In this document: positions 1 to 9,165 of the stretch, piece after piece
How positions within the stretch are numbered: position 1 is the stretch's first letter
Layout of the letters: every line of letters starts with the position of its first letter
DNA from: Neostapfia colusana
Taxonomy: Eukaryota; Streptophyta; Magnoliopsida; Poales; Poaceae
DNA: 64,000 nt
Reading direction: 5' to 3'
Assembly (NCBI GenBank): GCA_030760725.1
Contig: JASWHV010000003.1
Coordinates: forward strand, 58,232,517-58,296,516
The notes under the pieces: model-generated
The model's database searches: none
Told to the model about the DNA's origin: nothing
What the model saw: only the letters and a program-made list of their open reading frames with translations
Translations under genes and position numbers: made by a program

Positions 1-279
1 AGTCTGTCCACCTCCACGAGTCCTCGGGGTGCGCCGGCGGATGAGAGGCGGCACCTCGGTCTCCTCCTCGTCGGAGCCCTCGGGAGGCACCGGCTGGATC
101 GGAGGCTGCTCCTGCCTCTGCCGGGACTCGCGGATCCGTAAGGAACCGCGATGGCCGCGCTCACGCTCCTCGGCGGCGCGAGCGGCCAACTCCGCACGAC
201 GCGCGTCCTTGGACATCTTGCGCTTCTTCGCGGCGGGCTCCTCAATAGCCTTCCCTTTTCCTCTGCGATCGCGACCCAT
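1..279 (-). CDS. Sirevirus ORF3, N-terminal 93 codons (element A), runs off the left edge
   Basis: The frame starts with ATG at 279 and stays open to base 1. The visible 93 residues are lysine/arginine-rich at the start (KGK, KKRK), followed by an Ala/Arg/Glu-rich stretch, a proline-glutamine segment (residues 57-66), an acidic patch around residues 70-76 and a basic patch RRRTPRTR. The position after pol and the charged, low-complexity N-terminus match ORF3 of elements B and D (starts at 13184 and 8823). Those belong to the plant 'putative transposon protein' (Transposase_32-like) group of unknown function that occupies the envelope position in Sireviruses. No conserved core is visible because of the window edge. 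Unlike B and D, I see no acceptor site just before the ATG. The 5' flank is very GC-rich. Confidence 0.6.
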   Translation of the reverse strand, partial: MGRDRRGKGKAIEEPAAKKRKMSKDARRAELAARAAEERERGHRGSLRIRESRQRQEQPPIQPVPPEGSDEEETEVPPLIRRRTPRTRGGGQT

Positions 280-658
280 CTCAGCGACGAACGGCGAAGC
301 TCGGCGAGGGAGACGCGGTGGAGGAGGGAACTGTGGCGACACGGTGGAACGGTGGCGGCGCTTGCGTGAGAGGCGGTGCTGGCGGTGCCTGGGAGGCGGT
401 GGCGGTGACTGGAGGTGGCGTGCGTGGGAGAGGTGGCGGCGGCGGCTGCTGGGAGGCGGCGCGGCGGCTGGGAGGCAGCGCGGCGGCTGGGATGCGGCGC
501 GCGCGGGGAGAGGTGGTGGCGGCGGCGGCGCCTGAAGGTGGCGGCGGCGCCTGGAGGCGGCGGCGGCGACTGGGGCGCGTGAGGACGGTGGCGAGGACGT
601 CGGGCGGCGGCGGAGGTCGGGGAAAGAAGGAAAGAAAAACGAGCGGCGGCCGACCCCC
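280..658 (-). other. GC-rich putative 5' leader of ORF3 (element A)
   Basis: About 380 bases lie between the TATA-like box and the ORF3 start codon. They are dominated by GGC/GCC repeats of different lengths. Open frames on the plus strand here consist of Gly/Arg/Ala low complexity and match no family I know. I read the stretch as an untranslated leader on the minus strand. Confidence 0.4.
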
Positions 659-666
659 TTTTTAAA
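659..666 (-). promoter_or_regulatory. TATA-like box upstream of ORF3 (element A)
   Basis: On the minus strand the sequence reads TTTAAAAAGG, directly downstream of the palindrome cluster and about 380 nt before the ORF3 ATG. This repeats the order seen in the LTR of the same element (palindromes, then TATA box, then transcript). The match to the TATA consensus is moderate. Confidence 0.4.
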
Positions 667-689
667 CTGTTCGGGCAAACCCTAGCCGC

Positions 690-1000
690 GCATAAAACAC
701 CGGATGGACCGATGATCATCGGAGGATGCATCGGTCGAGTTCAACAGAGAGTTTTTCCAAAAACTCTCTTTGAACACCGGATGATCCGACGTTGAGGTGA
801 CGATCATCGGTCGATTTCTGCAGGCCACCAGGAAAACTGAACATCGGATGCTCCGATGCCTTCTGAAATGAACTCATCGGTTGATTTGTGACATCTGACT
901 TGATCTGAGCACTGAACTGAAGCACCAATTGATCCGATGATCTGCTGGCCCTATCATCGGATAATCCGATGACTGCAGAAAACCTAAGACTGCCCATATG
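690..1000. repeat. Palindrome cluster in the pol-ORF3 spacer (element A)
   Basis: The stretch holds several imperfect copies of a palindrome built on CATCGG...CCGATG, for example CACCGGATGATCCGACG, ACATCGGATGCTCCGATG and ATCATCGGATAATCCGATG, with half-sites reading GATCATCGGTCGA. The same motif family fills the LTR at 7686-8092. Clustered CGG/CCG palindromes are a known feature of Sirevirus LTRs. Their presence also in this internal spacer is notable. Confidence 0.75.
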
Positions 1001-1522
1001 TGTCCTTGGACTTAAACACACAAAGATAAGGATGGGTCCTAGGACTTTTTGGGCAACTCCTAACCTCTAATAGAAGGCTTCAAATATAGTGCCACATATT
1101 GGCTAGGCCCTTAAGCAAAGAGAACACACAAGGTTAGGAGGGAAACCACGAAAATGTAAGGCCCATGCTTTGTGAGCTAGAGTATGGAAAACTTCTATCT
1201 CTTTAAAAGCATGTACCTTTAGAATTTTGCTCTATCCACATCATATGAGTTGAGATATTGCATTTTGAACAAGTCTCCTTCTCATGATGTGGGTTCCCCT
1301 TTGTGACAATCTACCGTATGCAATGCCAAACAAAATAATGCAAGATATTAAATGAGTGCAAGTCTATATGGCAGGAATCATGCAAGGCGTAATGTAAGTC
1401 TTATCTTGTCAAGTTTAAACCTGCCAAAGGCTTCCTCAGGGAAAACTATTTCTAGTTTGCCCCTATCCTTTGGGAGTTAGACAAGACCTATTTGATATGC
1501 AACCTTACATGAACATGGCAAC
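1001..1522. other. Noncoding spacer downstream of pol (element A)
   Basis: AT-richer DNA between the pol stop codon and the palindrome cluster. I see no convincing coding frame, RNA gene or repeat. It probably contains the pol 3' flank and the upstream part of the ORF3 control region. Confidence 0.5.
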
Positions 1523-4500
1523 TTACATGACGTTAGATGCATCTAGCACATTTAATTCACTTCTAAGTCTAGAAAAAGTTTTCTCATCAAGTGGTTTAGT
1601 GAAGATATCCGCCAATTGTTCTTCGGACCTAACACCTTGCAAAGAGATGTCTCCTTTAGCCTCATGGTCCCGCAAGAAGTGATGGCGAATATCAATGTGC
1701 TTAGTGCGGGAGTGTTGAACGGGGTTTCTAGCTATCTTAACCGCACTTTCATTGTCACAAAGGAGAGGCACACAATCAAACTTAATTCCAAAGTCCAAAA
1801 GGGTTTGCTTCATATATAGAATTTGGGCACAACATGCACCGGCCGCTATATATTCTGCCTCCGCGGTGGACAAAGCCACGGAGTTTTGCTTTTTGCTCGA
1901 CCAAGATACTAGGGAACGCCCAAGTAAGTGGCACCCACCGGAGGTACTCTTGCGATCCACACGGCATCCGGCAAAGTCCGAATCCGAGTAACCCAAGAGA
2001 TGGAAACTAGCGTTCTTGGGGTACCACAAACCTACACTTGGCGTATGCTTGAGATACCTAAGTATCCTAAAGACCGCCTTACGATGCGATTCTTTAGGTG
2101 TCGCTTGAAAGCGAGCACACAAGCACACACTAAACATGATATCGGGCCTAGATGCGGTAAGATATAACAATGAACCAATCATGGAACGGTAATGAGATTG
2201 ATCAATAGGTTTACCGTCCATGTCCGCGTCGAGATGACAATTTGTCGCCATTGGAGTACTTCTTGAGCTACAATCTTCCATTTCAAACTTCTTCAAGAGG
2301 TCCTTGGTGTACTTCTCTTGGTAGATGAAAGTCCCCTCTTGAAGTTGCTTGATTTGAAATCCTAGGAAGAAATTGAGTTCTCCAATCATTGACATCTCGA
2401 ACTCCCTAGACATCATGGTGCCAAACTCAAGGCTAAGAGATTTGTTAGTTGAGCCAAAAATAATGTCATCAACGTAAATTTGACAAAGAAATAAATTCCC
2501 GTTGATGTCCTTGGTGAAAAGTGTGGTGTCCACCCTCCCGATCTTGAATCCTTGCATGACTAGGAAATCCCTTAGACGTTCATACCATGCCCTAGGTGCT
2601 TGCTTGAGCCCGTAGAGCGCCTTGTGTAACCTATACACATGGTTAGGATTCCTCGGATCTTCAAACCCGGGAGGTTGCTCAACAAAAACAAGCTCGTTAA
2701 TATAACCATTGAGGAAGGCACTTTTCACATCCATTTGATAAAGCATAATATTGTGATGTGAAGCAAAAGCAAGGAGTATGCGAATAGCTTCTAACCGTGC
2801 GACCGGGGCAAAGGTCTCTCCAAAATCTAGTCCTTCTACTTGTGAAAAACCCTTGGCCACAAGCCTTGCCTTGTTGCGGACCACCACGCCATTCTCGTCT
2901 TGCTTTTTGCGGTACACCCACTTTGTTCCGATGACGTTCTTGTTCTTAGGTCGCTCCTCCAATACCCAAACTTCATTTCGGGTGAAGTTGTTGAGTTCTT
3001 CTTGCATAGCCATCACCCAATTGGGATCTTGGAGTGCTTCCTCAATATTTGTGGGTTCTACACACGAAACAAAAGAGTAGTGCTCACAAAATGAAGCAAC
3101 ATGGCGAGAACGAGTACTTACTCCCCGTGACGGACTTCCGATGATTTGATCCATCGGATGTGCCTTGGAGATGCGCCCATGCCTCATAAGAGGTTGTGAG
3201 GCACTTGGTGGTGGTGAGGCATCTTGCTCGTCTTGTGGTTGGACTTGACCTTGGACTTCTTCTTCTTCTTGGTGTTGTGTGGCATGTGAATCTTGCATTG
3301 GCAATGGATCATTTTTCTCTTCTTCTTCATCAATTTGAGGCGCCATGGAGGTGTTGATGTTGGAACTTGAGGCTCCCCCTTGATCATGGCTCTCCTCAAC
3401 TTCGGGCTTGATGTCTCCTATGGTCATGTTCTTCATAGCTTCTCGTAGAGGCTCATCATCTATATCATCATGACCAAAACTCTCCTCTTGGGAGCCATTA
3501 GTCTCATCAAACTCAACATCACAACTTTCTTCAACTAACCCGGAGGTTTGGTTGAATACTCGATATGCTTTTGAGTTTGATGCATAACCTAGAAAAATAG
3601 CAACATCACACCTTCTTTCAAACTTACCGAGCCTTTTCTTGCGGTAGATGTAGCACTTGCACCCGAAGACTCGGAAGTAGGAGATGTTGGGCTTTCTCCC
3701 AATGAGGATCTCATATGGGGTCTTTTGAAGTAGTCGATGAAGATAGACCCTATTTGCGGCATGGCACGCCGTGTTGATTGCTTCGGCCCAAAACTTCTCC
3801 GACGTGCCATAGTCATCAAGCATTGCTCTTGCAAGGGTGATGAGAGTCTTGTTCTTCCTTTCAACGACACCATTTTGTTGAGGGGTGTATGTGGCCGAAA
3901 ACTCGTGCTTCACGCCTTCACGATCACACCACTCCCCAATGTTGTAGTTCTTGAACTCGGTGCCGTTGTCACTCCGGACCTTGATGATAGGAAGTTGAAA
4001 TTCCCTTTGCGCTCGTTTAGCGAAGGTCTTGAAGATTTCCGGAGTTTCACCCTTGTCACCTAGAAACAATGTCCAAGCATAGCGAGAGTAGTCATCAACA
4101 ATGACAAGACAATAGAGGTTACCGCCAAGGCTTTGGTATGTGGACGGTCCGAAGAGGTCCATGTGAAGTAGTTCAAGTGGCTTGGAGGTTGACACCATTG
4201 TCTTCATCGGATGGTGTGAGGCAACTTGCTTCCCGGCTTGACATGCGCTACAAAGCTTGTTCTTTTCGAATGTGACATCCTTCACGCCGGTCACCATCCC
4301 AAGCTTGAATGACTTCTTGAGCTTGCTCATCCCAATGTGAGCAATGCGCCGATGCCATAGCCATCCCAAACTTGTCTTGGTGAAAAGACAAGTGGTCAAG
4401 CTAGCATCCTTGTTGGAGAAGTCCACCAAGTAAAGATGTCCATGCCGAAAACCTTTGAATATTAGTTCTTTGCTTGAATCACTAGTCACCACAACACCAT

Positions 4501-4780
4501 TCTTGTCAAATGTGCACGTTAGTCCAAGATCACATAATTGTGCAATAGAAAGTAAATTAAAACTAAGAGACTTAACGTAAAGCACATTAGAGATAGACAA
4601 ATCATGAGAAATAGCAATTTTACCCAAACCAATTACCTTCCCCTTTGAGTTATCACCAAAGGTGACTTGTTCATGATTGCCAGGGTTTTCTATGGAGGTG
4701 AACATACCATCATTGCCGGTAATATGTTGAGTGCACCCACTATCGAGTACCCAATGCTTTCCTCCGGCTTTGTAGTTCAC
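1523..4780 (-). CDS. pol: Copia pol polyprotein (PR-INT-RT-RNaseH), element A
   Basis: A 1085-residue uninterrupted frame that encodes the enzymes for reverse transcription and integration. In order: aspartic protease motif DSG near residue 13; integrase zinc-binding HHCC around residues 140-185 (HRRIAH ... CSACQAGKQ); integrase core DDE with aspartates near 207 (HMDLFGP) and 270 (RSDNGTEF) and glutamate near 306 (QQNGVVERK); reverse transcriptase with catalytic YVDD near 768; RNase H at about 930-1060 (STAEAEY, ADIFTKPL). The order PR-INT-RT-RH defines Ty1/Copia. The frame is closed by TAG immediately upstream of its first codon, which is GTG, so there is no own ATG. It starts about 12 nt after the gag stop in another frame, so expression needs splicing, recoding or reinitiation. 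No catalytic residue is missing. Confidence 0.93.
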   Translation of the reverse strand: MNYKAGGKHWVLDSGCTQHITGNDGMFTSIENPGNHEQVTFGDNSKGKVIGLGKIAISHDLSISNVLYVKSLSFNLLSIAQLCDLGLTCTFDKNGVVVTSDSSKELIFKGFRHGHLYLVDFSNKDASLTTCLFTKTSLGWLWHRRIAHIGMSKLKKSFKLGMVTGVKDVTFEKNKLCSACQAGKQVASHHPMKTMVSTSKPLELLHMDLFGPSTYQSLGGNLYCLVIVDDYSRYAWTLFLGDKGETPEIFKTFAKRAQREFQLPIIKVRSDNGTEFKNYNIGEWCDREGVKHEFSATYTPQQNGVVERKNKTLITLARAMLDDYGTSEKFWAEAINTACHAANRVYLHRLLQKTPYEILIGRKPNISYFRVFGCKCYIYRKKRLGKFERRCDVAIFLGYASNSKAYRVFNQTSGLVEESCDVEFDETNGSQEESFGHDDIDDEPLREAMKNMTIGDIKPEVEESHDQGGASSSNINTSMAPQIDEEEEKNDPLPMQDSHATQHQEEEEVQGQVQPQDEQDASPPPSASQPLMRHGRISKAHPMDQIIGSPSRGVSTRSRHVASFCEHYSFVSCVEPTNIEEALQDPNWVMAMQEELNNFTRNEVWVLEERPKNKNVIGTKWVYRKKQDENGVVVRNKARLVAKGFSQVEGLDFGETFAPVARLEAIRILLAFASHHNIMLYQMDVKSAFLNGYINELVFVEQPPGFEDPRNPNHVYRLHKALYGLKQAPRAWYERLRDFLVMQGFKIGRVDTTLFTKDINGNLFLCQIYVDDIIFGSTNKSLSLEFGTMMSREFEMSMIGELNFFLGFQIKQLQEGTFIYQEKYTKDLLKKFEMEDCSSRSTPMATNCHLDADMDGKPIDQSHYRSMIGSLLYLTASRPDIMFSVCLCARFQATPKESHRKAVFRILRYLKHTPSVGLWYPKNASFHLLGYSDSDFAGCRVDRKSTSGGCHLLGRSLVSWSSKKQNSVALSTAEAEYIAAGACCAQILYMKQTLLDFGIKFDCVPLLCDNESAVKIARNPVQHSRTKHIDIRHHFLRDHEAKGDISLQGVRSEEQLADIFTKPLDEKTFSRLRSELNVLDASNVM

Positions 4781-4794
4781 CTACACACATGAAG

Positions 4795-6912
4795 TTAGTT
4801 TTTGAGTTTAGGAACCCAAGCCAACTTAGGTCCTTGTATGTGTGATACAAGTGATTTTGGGACCCAAAGTTGCTTGGGGAGCTTCCCCTTCATGCCCTTG
4901 ATGTCTTTGCCGATGAACCTTGCCTTTACCTTTCCACCTACTTTGCTCAATAGATAGTGATAATCATTGAAAGTAGATTTGTAGTTAGGAGGCAATTTGG
5001 GAGAAGGACGGTTGGGGAGGGGACACTCCCTCGTGTGATGTCCGGTGACCTCACAATGTTGGCAATAGGAACCAACTTCCTTGATAAAGCTTGTCCTAAG
5101 CTCCGGTGAGGGCACCTTTCCTTTGTTGGGCACCGGGAAGGATCCAAGTCCCCTCTTGTGGAAGCCTTTAGCTTGTTGGTAGAGGATTTCTTTGTGCTTG
5201 TCCTCCCCCTTAGAGAGTCTTGCCACACTAGTGCGAAGACTTTCAATTTCGTCCATTAGCTCCTTCTCCCTAGGGCTTGCTTTCAAGGGCACAGACTTAT
5301 CAAAAATATTAGTGGCATGTGAATTAGATGATATTTTGCCATCAAGGGTTTCTTTCTTTGTGTTTTTTAATTTAAGTTCAATAGCTTCATAAGCAAGGTT
5401 AAGCACTTCATGTTCTTGAACCAACTCATTGTGCTTTGCCAAGAGTGCTAAGTTAGCTAAGTCTAGCTCATGATACTTAAGCTTGATTTGAGCATTCTCT
5501 TCCTCGATTTGCTTGACATTTGATTTAAGCGTGTCATGCTCTTTAAGTATGGTTACATACTTGTCATGCAAATTGAGGTTAGCACTTTCAAGCTTAGCAC
5601 GAGCTAGCTCAAGGGCCTTAACCTTGGCCTTTTCCCTTTTTATAATGGCATGATATTCATTAATCATAGATGCTAATTCATCGGGTGAAAGCTCATCATC
5701 ATCATCGCTAGAATCTTCACATACCTTTGAGTTACCTTTCGCCATTAGGCACATAGGAGGTGGACGAAGAGGTGAGTCATCCTTGTTGACGATGGCGAGG
5801 CCCGCCAAGTTTTCTTCATCTTCACTATCTTCGTCGCTTGACTCTTCATCCGTGATCCACTCATTGGCTTCACACATGAGGACCTTTTGAGGCCCTCTTC
5901 TCTTCTTTGGAAAGAGCTTGGTTTTCTTGCCTTTATCAAATTTCTTCTTTCCAAAAGAGCGCTTGGGCTTAACCTCCTCTTCATCATCACTTTCTTCTAG
6001 CTTGTGATGCTTCCCATTTTCCTTCCTTTTGTCCGGTCTTGGACAATCATATGATATGTGGCCTAGATCACCACAATTGTAGCACGTCTTGTTTTCATCT
6101 TTTCTTGGCAAGAAGGCTTTCTTTTTAGGATCAAAAGAGTATCCCTTCTTTGCAATCTTGGAGTTGAGGCGTGAGAATTTCCTCATCATCAAAGCAAGTT
6201 CATCGTCATCATCTTCACTTGTTTCTTGCTCTTCTTCACTTGAGCTAGGCTCAACCACTTTCTTCTTCTTGGAAGTTGCCTTCTTGGTTGAAGCCTTGAG
6301 AGCAATGGTTTTTGATGATGACTCCTCCATCATTCCAAGTACGCTCATCTCATGAGCATGGACTTCTCCAATGAGATCCGAAACTTCCATGTTGTCTAGT
6401 GACTCTTTTTGGAGCATTGAATTGATAATGTTGTACTTGGGCTTGGGTAGAAGCATGAGGATCTTACGATTGATAAGTCCCTTGCCAAGAGAAGCAATGT
6501 CAAGTGCGTTAATTTCCTCAATGAGCACATTTAAACGAGAAAACATTTGGTTAACATTCTCATGAGGAAACATCTTAAATTCATCATATTTTGATTTAAG
6601 CATGTGATATTTGAGTTCTTTAACACGAGATGAGCCCTCATGTATTTCAATTAGACATGCCCAAATTTCACACGCTTTTTCCTTACTAGCAATCCTAGCA
6701 AAGACATCTTGACTAATGCATTCATATATGGCATTTCTAGCCTTAGCATCCCATTTTAGTTGGTCACCAACATAGTCAAGATTTCCAAACCCCGCATGGG
6801 TCGCTTCCCACACTTCGGGAGCAATTGCCTCAAGGTAAGCGCGCATGCGTGCTTTCCAATAAGCAAAATTCTTGCCCTCGAAGGTAGGAACCGAACCCCC
6901 ATTTTTGGCCAT
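4795..6912 (-). CDS. gag: Sirevirus Gag, element A
   Basis: A 705-residue structural protein that packages the element RNA. The N-terminal part (about residues 10-200, with FAYWKARM and later WEATHAGF) is the UBN2/DUF4219-type Copia gag domain. An acidic Ser/Glu-rich linker follows, then a CCHC zinc knuckle CYNCGDLGHISYDC at about residue 277. Next come a Lys-rich stretch, a long predicted coiled coil (about 430-550), and a second cysteine-histidine knuckle CQHCEVTGHHTREC near residue 612. The C-terminus repeats WVPK. Two knuckles and a long coiled coil are typical of Sirevirus Gag, which is longer than most Copia Gags. The ATG lies about 40 nt downstream of the primer-binding site. The frame has no interruption. 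Confidence 0.92.
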   Translation of the reverse strand: MAKNGGSVPTFEGKNFAYWKARMRAYLEAIAPEVWEATHAGFGNLDYVGDQLKWDAKARNAIYECISQDVFARIASKEKACEIWACLIEIHEGSSRVKELKYHMLKSKYDEFKMFPHENVNQMFSRLNVLIEEINALDIASLGKGLINRKILMLLPKPKYNIINSMLQKESLDNMEVSDLIGEVHAHEMSVLGMMEESSSKTIALKASTKKATSKKKKVVEPSSSEEEQETSEDDDDELALMMRKFSRLNSKIAKKGYSFDPKKKAFLPRKDENKTCYNCGDLGHISYDCPRPDKRKENGKHHKLEESDDEEEVKPKRSFGKKKFDKGKKTKLFPKKRRGPQKVLMCEANEWITDEESSDEDSEDEENLAGLAIVNKDDSPLRPPPMCLMAKGNSKVCEDSSDDDDELSPDELASMINEYHAIIKREKAKVKALELARAKLESANLNLHDKYVTILKEHDTLKSNVKQIEEENAQIKLKYHELDLANLALLAKHNELVQEHEVLNLAYEAIELKLKNTKKETLDGKISSNSHATNIFDKSVPLKASPREKELMDEIESLRTSVARLSKGEDKHKEILYQQAKGFHKRGLGSFPVPNKGKVPSPELRTSFIKEVGSYCQHCEVTGHHTRECPLPNRPSPKLPPNYKSTFNDYHYLLSKVGGKVKARFIGKDIKGMKGKLPKQLWVPKSLVSHIQGPKLAWVPKLKN

Positions 6913-6954
6913 TTTCGCTCTCTAGCGGTGAAGCTAGAATGATCCAATGAGCAA

Positions 6955-6970
6955 CCAAGCTCTGATACCA
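6955..6970 (-). other. Primer-binding site (initiator Met tRNA), element A
   Basis: On the minus strand TGGTATCAGAGCTTGG begins two bases after the LTR end. It is the standard complement of the 3' end of plant initiator methionine tRNA and fixes the 5' LTR boundary. Confidence 0.92.
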
Positions 6971-7624
6971 ATTGTAAGGATCGAAACGCCCAAGAGGGGG
7001 GGGGTGAATTGGGCTTTTTCAAATTTTTAGAGCAATTTAAAACTTAATGGTTAAAGCCCAATTCCCTATGCGAACTAACTATGCAAGCAGGAGTGTTAAG
7101 TGCGGAATGGTAAATGCGTAATAGTAAGGGGGTGAGGAGAGAAATGCAAACTCCCGCGGAGACTCGGAGACACGGCGATTTTTCCCGTGGTTCGGTAAGA
7201 TCACAAAAATCTACCTACGTCCACGTTGTGGCACCCACCAAAGGGTATAGCCACTCCCAAGTCACCAAGACAAGGGAATCCACTATCTTTCTCCGTTCGC
7301 CTTCTCCGGCAAGGTGGAGCTCAAGCCTTGTACAATGGTGATCCTCCGGGCTTCCACACACACCTTGGTAAGCTCCGGAGCGATCTCTTCTTCCTCCAAC
7401 GTTTACAAGGTGAGAGAAGTCACCAAGACACTCTCTCTCACTAGCCTAGAGATTCCAATCACCAAGAATGGACGCACACAAGCTTCTCTCTAGCTAGATA
7501 TAACCTATAGTTGGAGTACAAGAGGTTTTGAAGTGTGGAAGTGGTAGCTCTTGGTCTTGAATGCTTGAGAATGTGTAGTGAGGCTCTTGAGATCAAGACT
7601 TATCGAAATGGCTGGTTGGAGGGG

Positions 7625-7632
7625 TATTTATA
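7625..7632 (-). promoter_or_regulatory. LTR TATA box (element A)
   Basis: The minus strand reads GGCTATAAATACCCC just downstream of the last palindrome. It is a strong plant TATA box and likely sets the start of genomic RNA. Confidence 0.75.
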
Positions 7633-7685
7633 GCCAGCCCACACGAGATAGCCGTTAGAAAAGTGGGCAGACTTTTTCAGTGAAC

Positions 7686-8092
7686 ATCGGATCCTCCGAT
7701 GCACCCCTTTATATGATCATCGGTCGAATTCCAAATTAGCTGATGTCATGTGTCAGATGTGACCGTTGGATATAACCGTTGGATCTTTTAATCGACCGAT
7801 GTTACTTCAATTCATCATCGGATGATCTGGTGAGTTGATCTTTAGAATAGGTACAGAAATAATGTCTCGGTTGAAATTGACCGATGTACACTTTCTTCAT
7901 CATCGGATGATCCGGTGTGTACTTCTTCAGAATAACTCAGATATCATCCTTCGGTTGAAATCAACCGATGTGCCACTTCCTTCACATCGGATGATCCGGT
8001 GTGTACTGGGCTCTGAGGCCTTCTTCTTCTGCCAACTCAAACTTGACCGATGTAGTCATTTTGCAAGACATCGGATGATCCGGTGAGTGCAA
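7686..8092. repeat. Palindrome cluster in LTR (element A)
   Basis: Four or five copies of ACATCGGATGATCCGGTG and variants (for example CATCGGATCCTCCGATGC), separated by 60-70 bp, alternate with half-sites TTGAAAT.GACCGATGT. They lie upstream of the TATA box. In maize Sireviruses such palindromes are known to be variable, siRNA-dense regulatory modules. Confidence 0.82.
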
Positions 8093-8449
8093 CTTGTTTG
8101 CTTCGAGTTGTTTTGAGTTGATCTTTTGGAATCTTCTTGAGTGACCTTTTTGACATTTGTTTGTAATGATATTATGATGAAGTGTAAGCTTCTTGTGTTG
8201 CCAATTTTGATAGAATAGAGTCGTTGTATAAGTTCTTTATTTAGTTTTCATGAGTATCGAATAACCCCTTAGAATAGATCGTTGAGGGGTCTCCATTTGT
8301 ATCCAATGAGTAGTAGATGGTGTGAATAGATAGTCCATCAACGTTTGATATGATATACGTGAAACCTCGCATCCACAAACTCATTAGTAATAGCGAACGG
8401 TTGTCATTAATCACCGAAACCATACCTCATGGGGGCCTAGATGCTTTCA

Positions 8450-8823
8450 GGAGCCTTGCCCTTCTTCAGATCACGAGGAACCCTACCCTCGGATTCCTTC
8501 TCCTTTTCCCGCTCTTTATCTCCCAAGGTGACCAGCCTCTTTCTCTTGGGCTCTGAGGCACTAGCAGCTTGGGAGCTTTGGGCTTCATGTTCAGCCCTTT
8601 TCTTTCTCCGTTGATCCTTCAAGGATTCTTCAACGACTTGAGCAATTTGTGCCTCCTCGTTGAGATCATGCTTCTTCTTTGTTCTTGCCTCTCGATAGAC
8701 GACTTCTTTATCCGTTTGGGCCTCCTTTGCTGCCCTTTCTTCGGCAATGCGCTGATGAAGGGCTTGTCGAGCCTCCTCGACTGTGGGACTTGGAAGGGGA
8801 GAGCTTTGGTTGGAGCTCGACAT
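8450..8823 (-). pseudogene. ORF3 N-terminal part (element D), cut by element A
   Basis: About 124 codons from ATG at 8823 to the insertion point at 8450. After that the frame reads three residues of LTR sequence and stops. The protein is Ser-rich at the start, then strongly charged and helical (Glu/Ala/Arg/Lys), with the stretch PKRKRLVTLGDK. ORF3 of B has PRRKRLVTLKDK at the equivalent place, which shows homology. A KGKA motif follows, also as in B. The start codon lies six bases after a textbook intron acceptor (TTGTTTCTTAG). Function is unknown. Family membership (Transposase_32-like, envelope position of Sireviruses) comes from the fuller copy in B. Confidence 0.65.
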
Positions 8824-8828
8824 ATTTC

Positions 8829-9165
8829 CTAAGAAACAAGAGATGAGAGGTCAAGGAAGTGGAGTATTGCGAAAGAATTCACTAAAAATGGCTAAAGTTG
8901 GAGTTTGTCCTGTGTAAACCGGACTTGTCCGTTAAAGGGCCGGACTAGTCCGCCCGAGAATGGACTTGTCCGCCCAAACCCAGACTAGTCCGGGTTATAC
9001 AAGAAGAATACTAACTCTAACAATTTTTCGCAAAAACTTTGAATTAGGTTGCAATGCTCCTAGGCTATGATCACATTGACACTAGGAACAACATTTGTGA
9101 AGAGGTTTCTAGCAAAAAACCTAAGAATGAAGAAAATAAAGGATTTTTGGTTAGGTAAAGAATAC
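8829..9165 (-). other. Putative intron in the ORF3 leader (element D)
   Basis: On the minus strand a donor TTGAAGAG|GTATTC lies at 9166/9165 and an acceptor CTCTTGTTTCTTAG|GAAAT at 8829/8828, giving a 337-nt intron that ends five bases before the ORF3 ATG. Element B has an equivalent 341-nt intron at the same place. The intron contains palindromes at about 8905-9000. Splicing is inferred from sequence only. Confidence 0.55.

Larger units (their letters stand above)
1..8449 (-). mobile_element. Sirevirus-type Copia retrotransposon A, left part outside window
   Basis: On the minus strand the order is 5' LTR (8449 to 6973), initiator-Met tRNA primer site, gag, pol, a spacer with palindromes, then a third ORF that leaves the window at base 1. 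The 3' LTR is not visible. Gag (705 aa) and pol (1085 aa) are both uninterrupted, so this is the best-preserved Sirevirus here and the youngest layer of its stack. It is inserted in ORF3 of element D at 8449/8450. The lineage call rests on the long gag with two zinc knuckles, the extra ORF after pol, and the palindrome-rich LTR, all known Sirevirus traits. Confidence 0.88.
6973..8449 (-). repeat. 5' LTR of element A
   Basis: On the minus strand the LTR starts TGAAAGCATCTAGGCCCCC at 8449 and ends GATCCTTACA at 6973, next to the primer site (1477 bp, TG...CA ends). The start resembles the conserved Sirevirus LTR start (TGAAAG.GCATCTAG). It contains the palindrome cluster and a TATA box, in that order. 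Its partner LTR lies outside the window, so age cannot be estimated. Confidence 0.88.

Noticed and set aside
29..665. Long plus-strand frames in the GC-rich left end
   Set aside because: They consist of Gly/Arg/Ala low complexity from GGC repeats and lie opposite the convincing minus-strand ORF3 start and its leader.
6955..6970. tRNA-like sequence
   Set aside because: Only the 3' complement of initiator Met tRNA is present, next to LTR ends. The same holds at 19821 and 39256. These are primer-binding sites, not tRNA genes.
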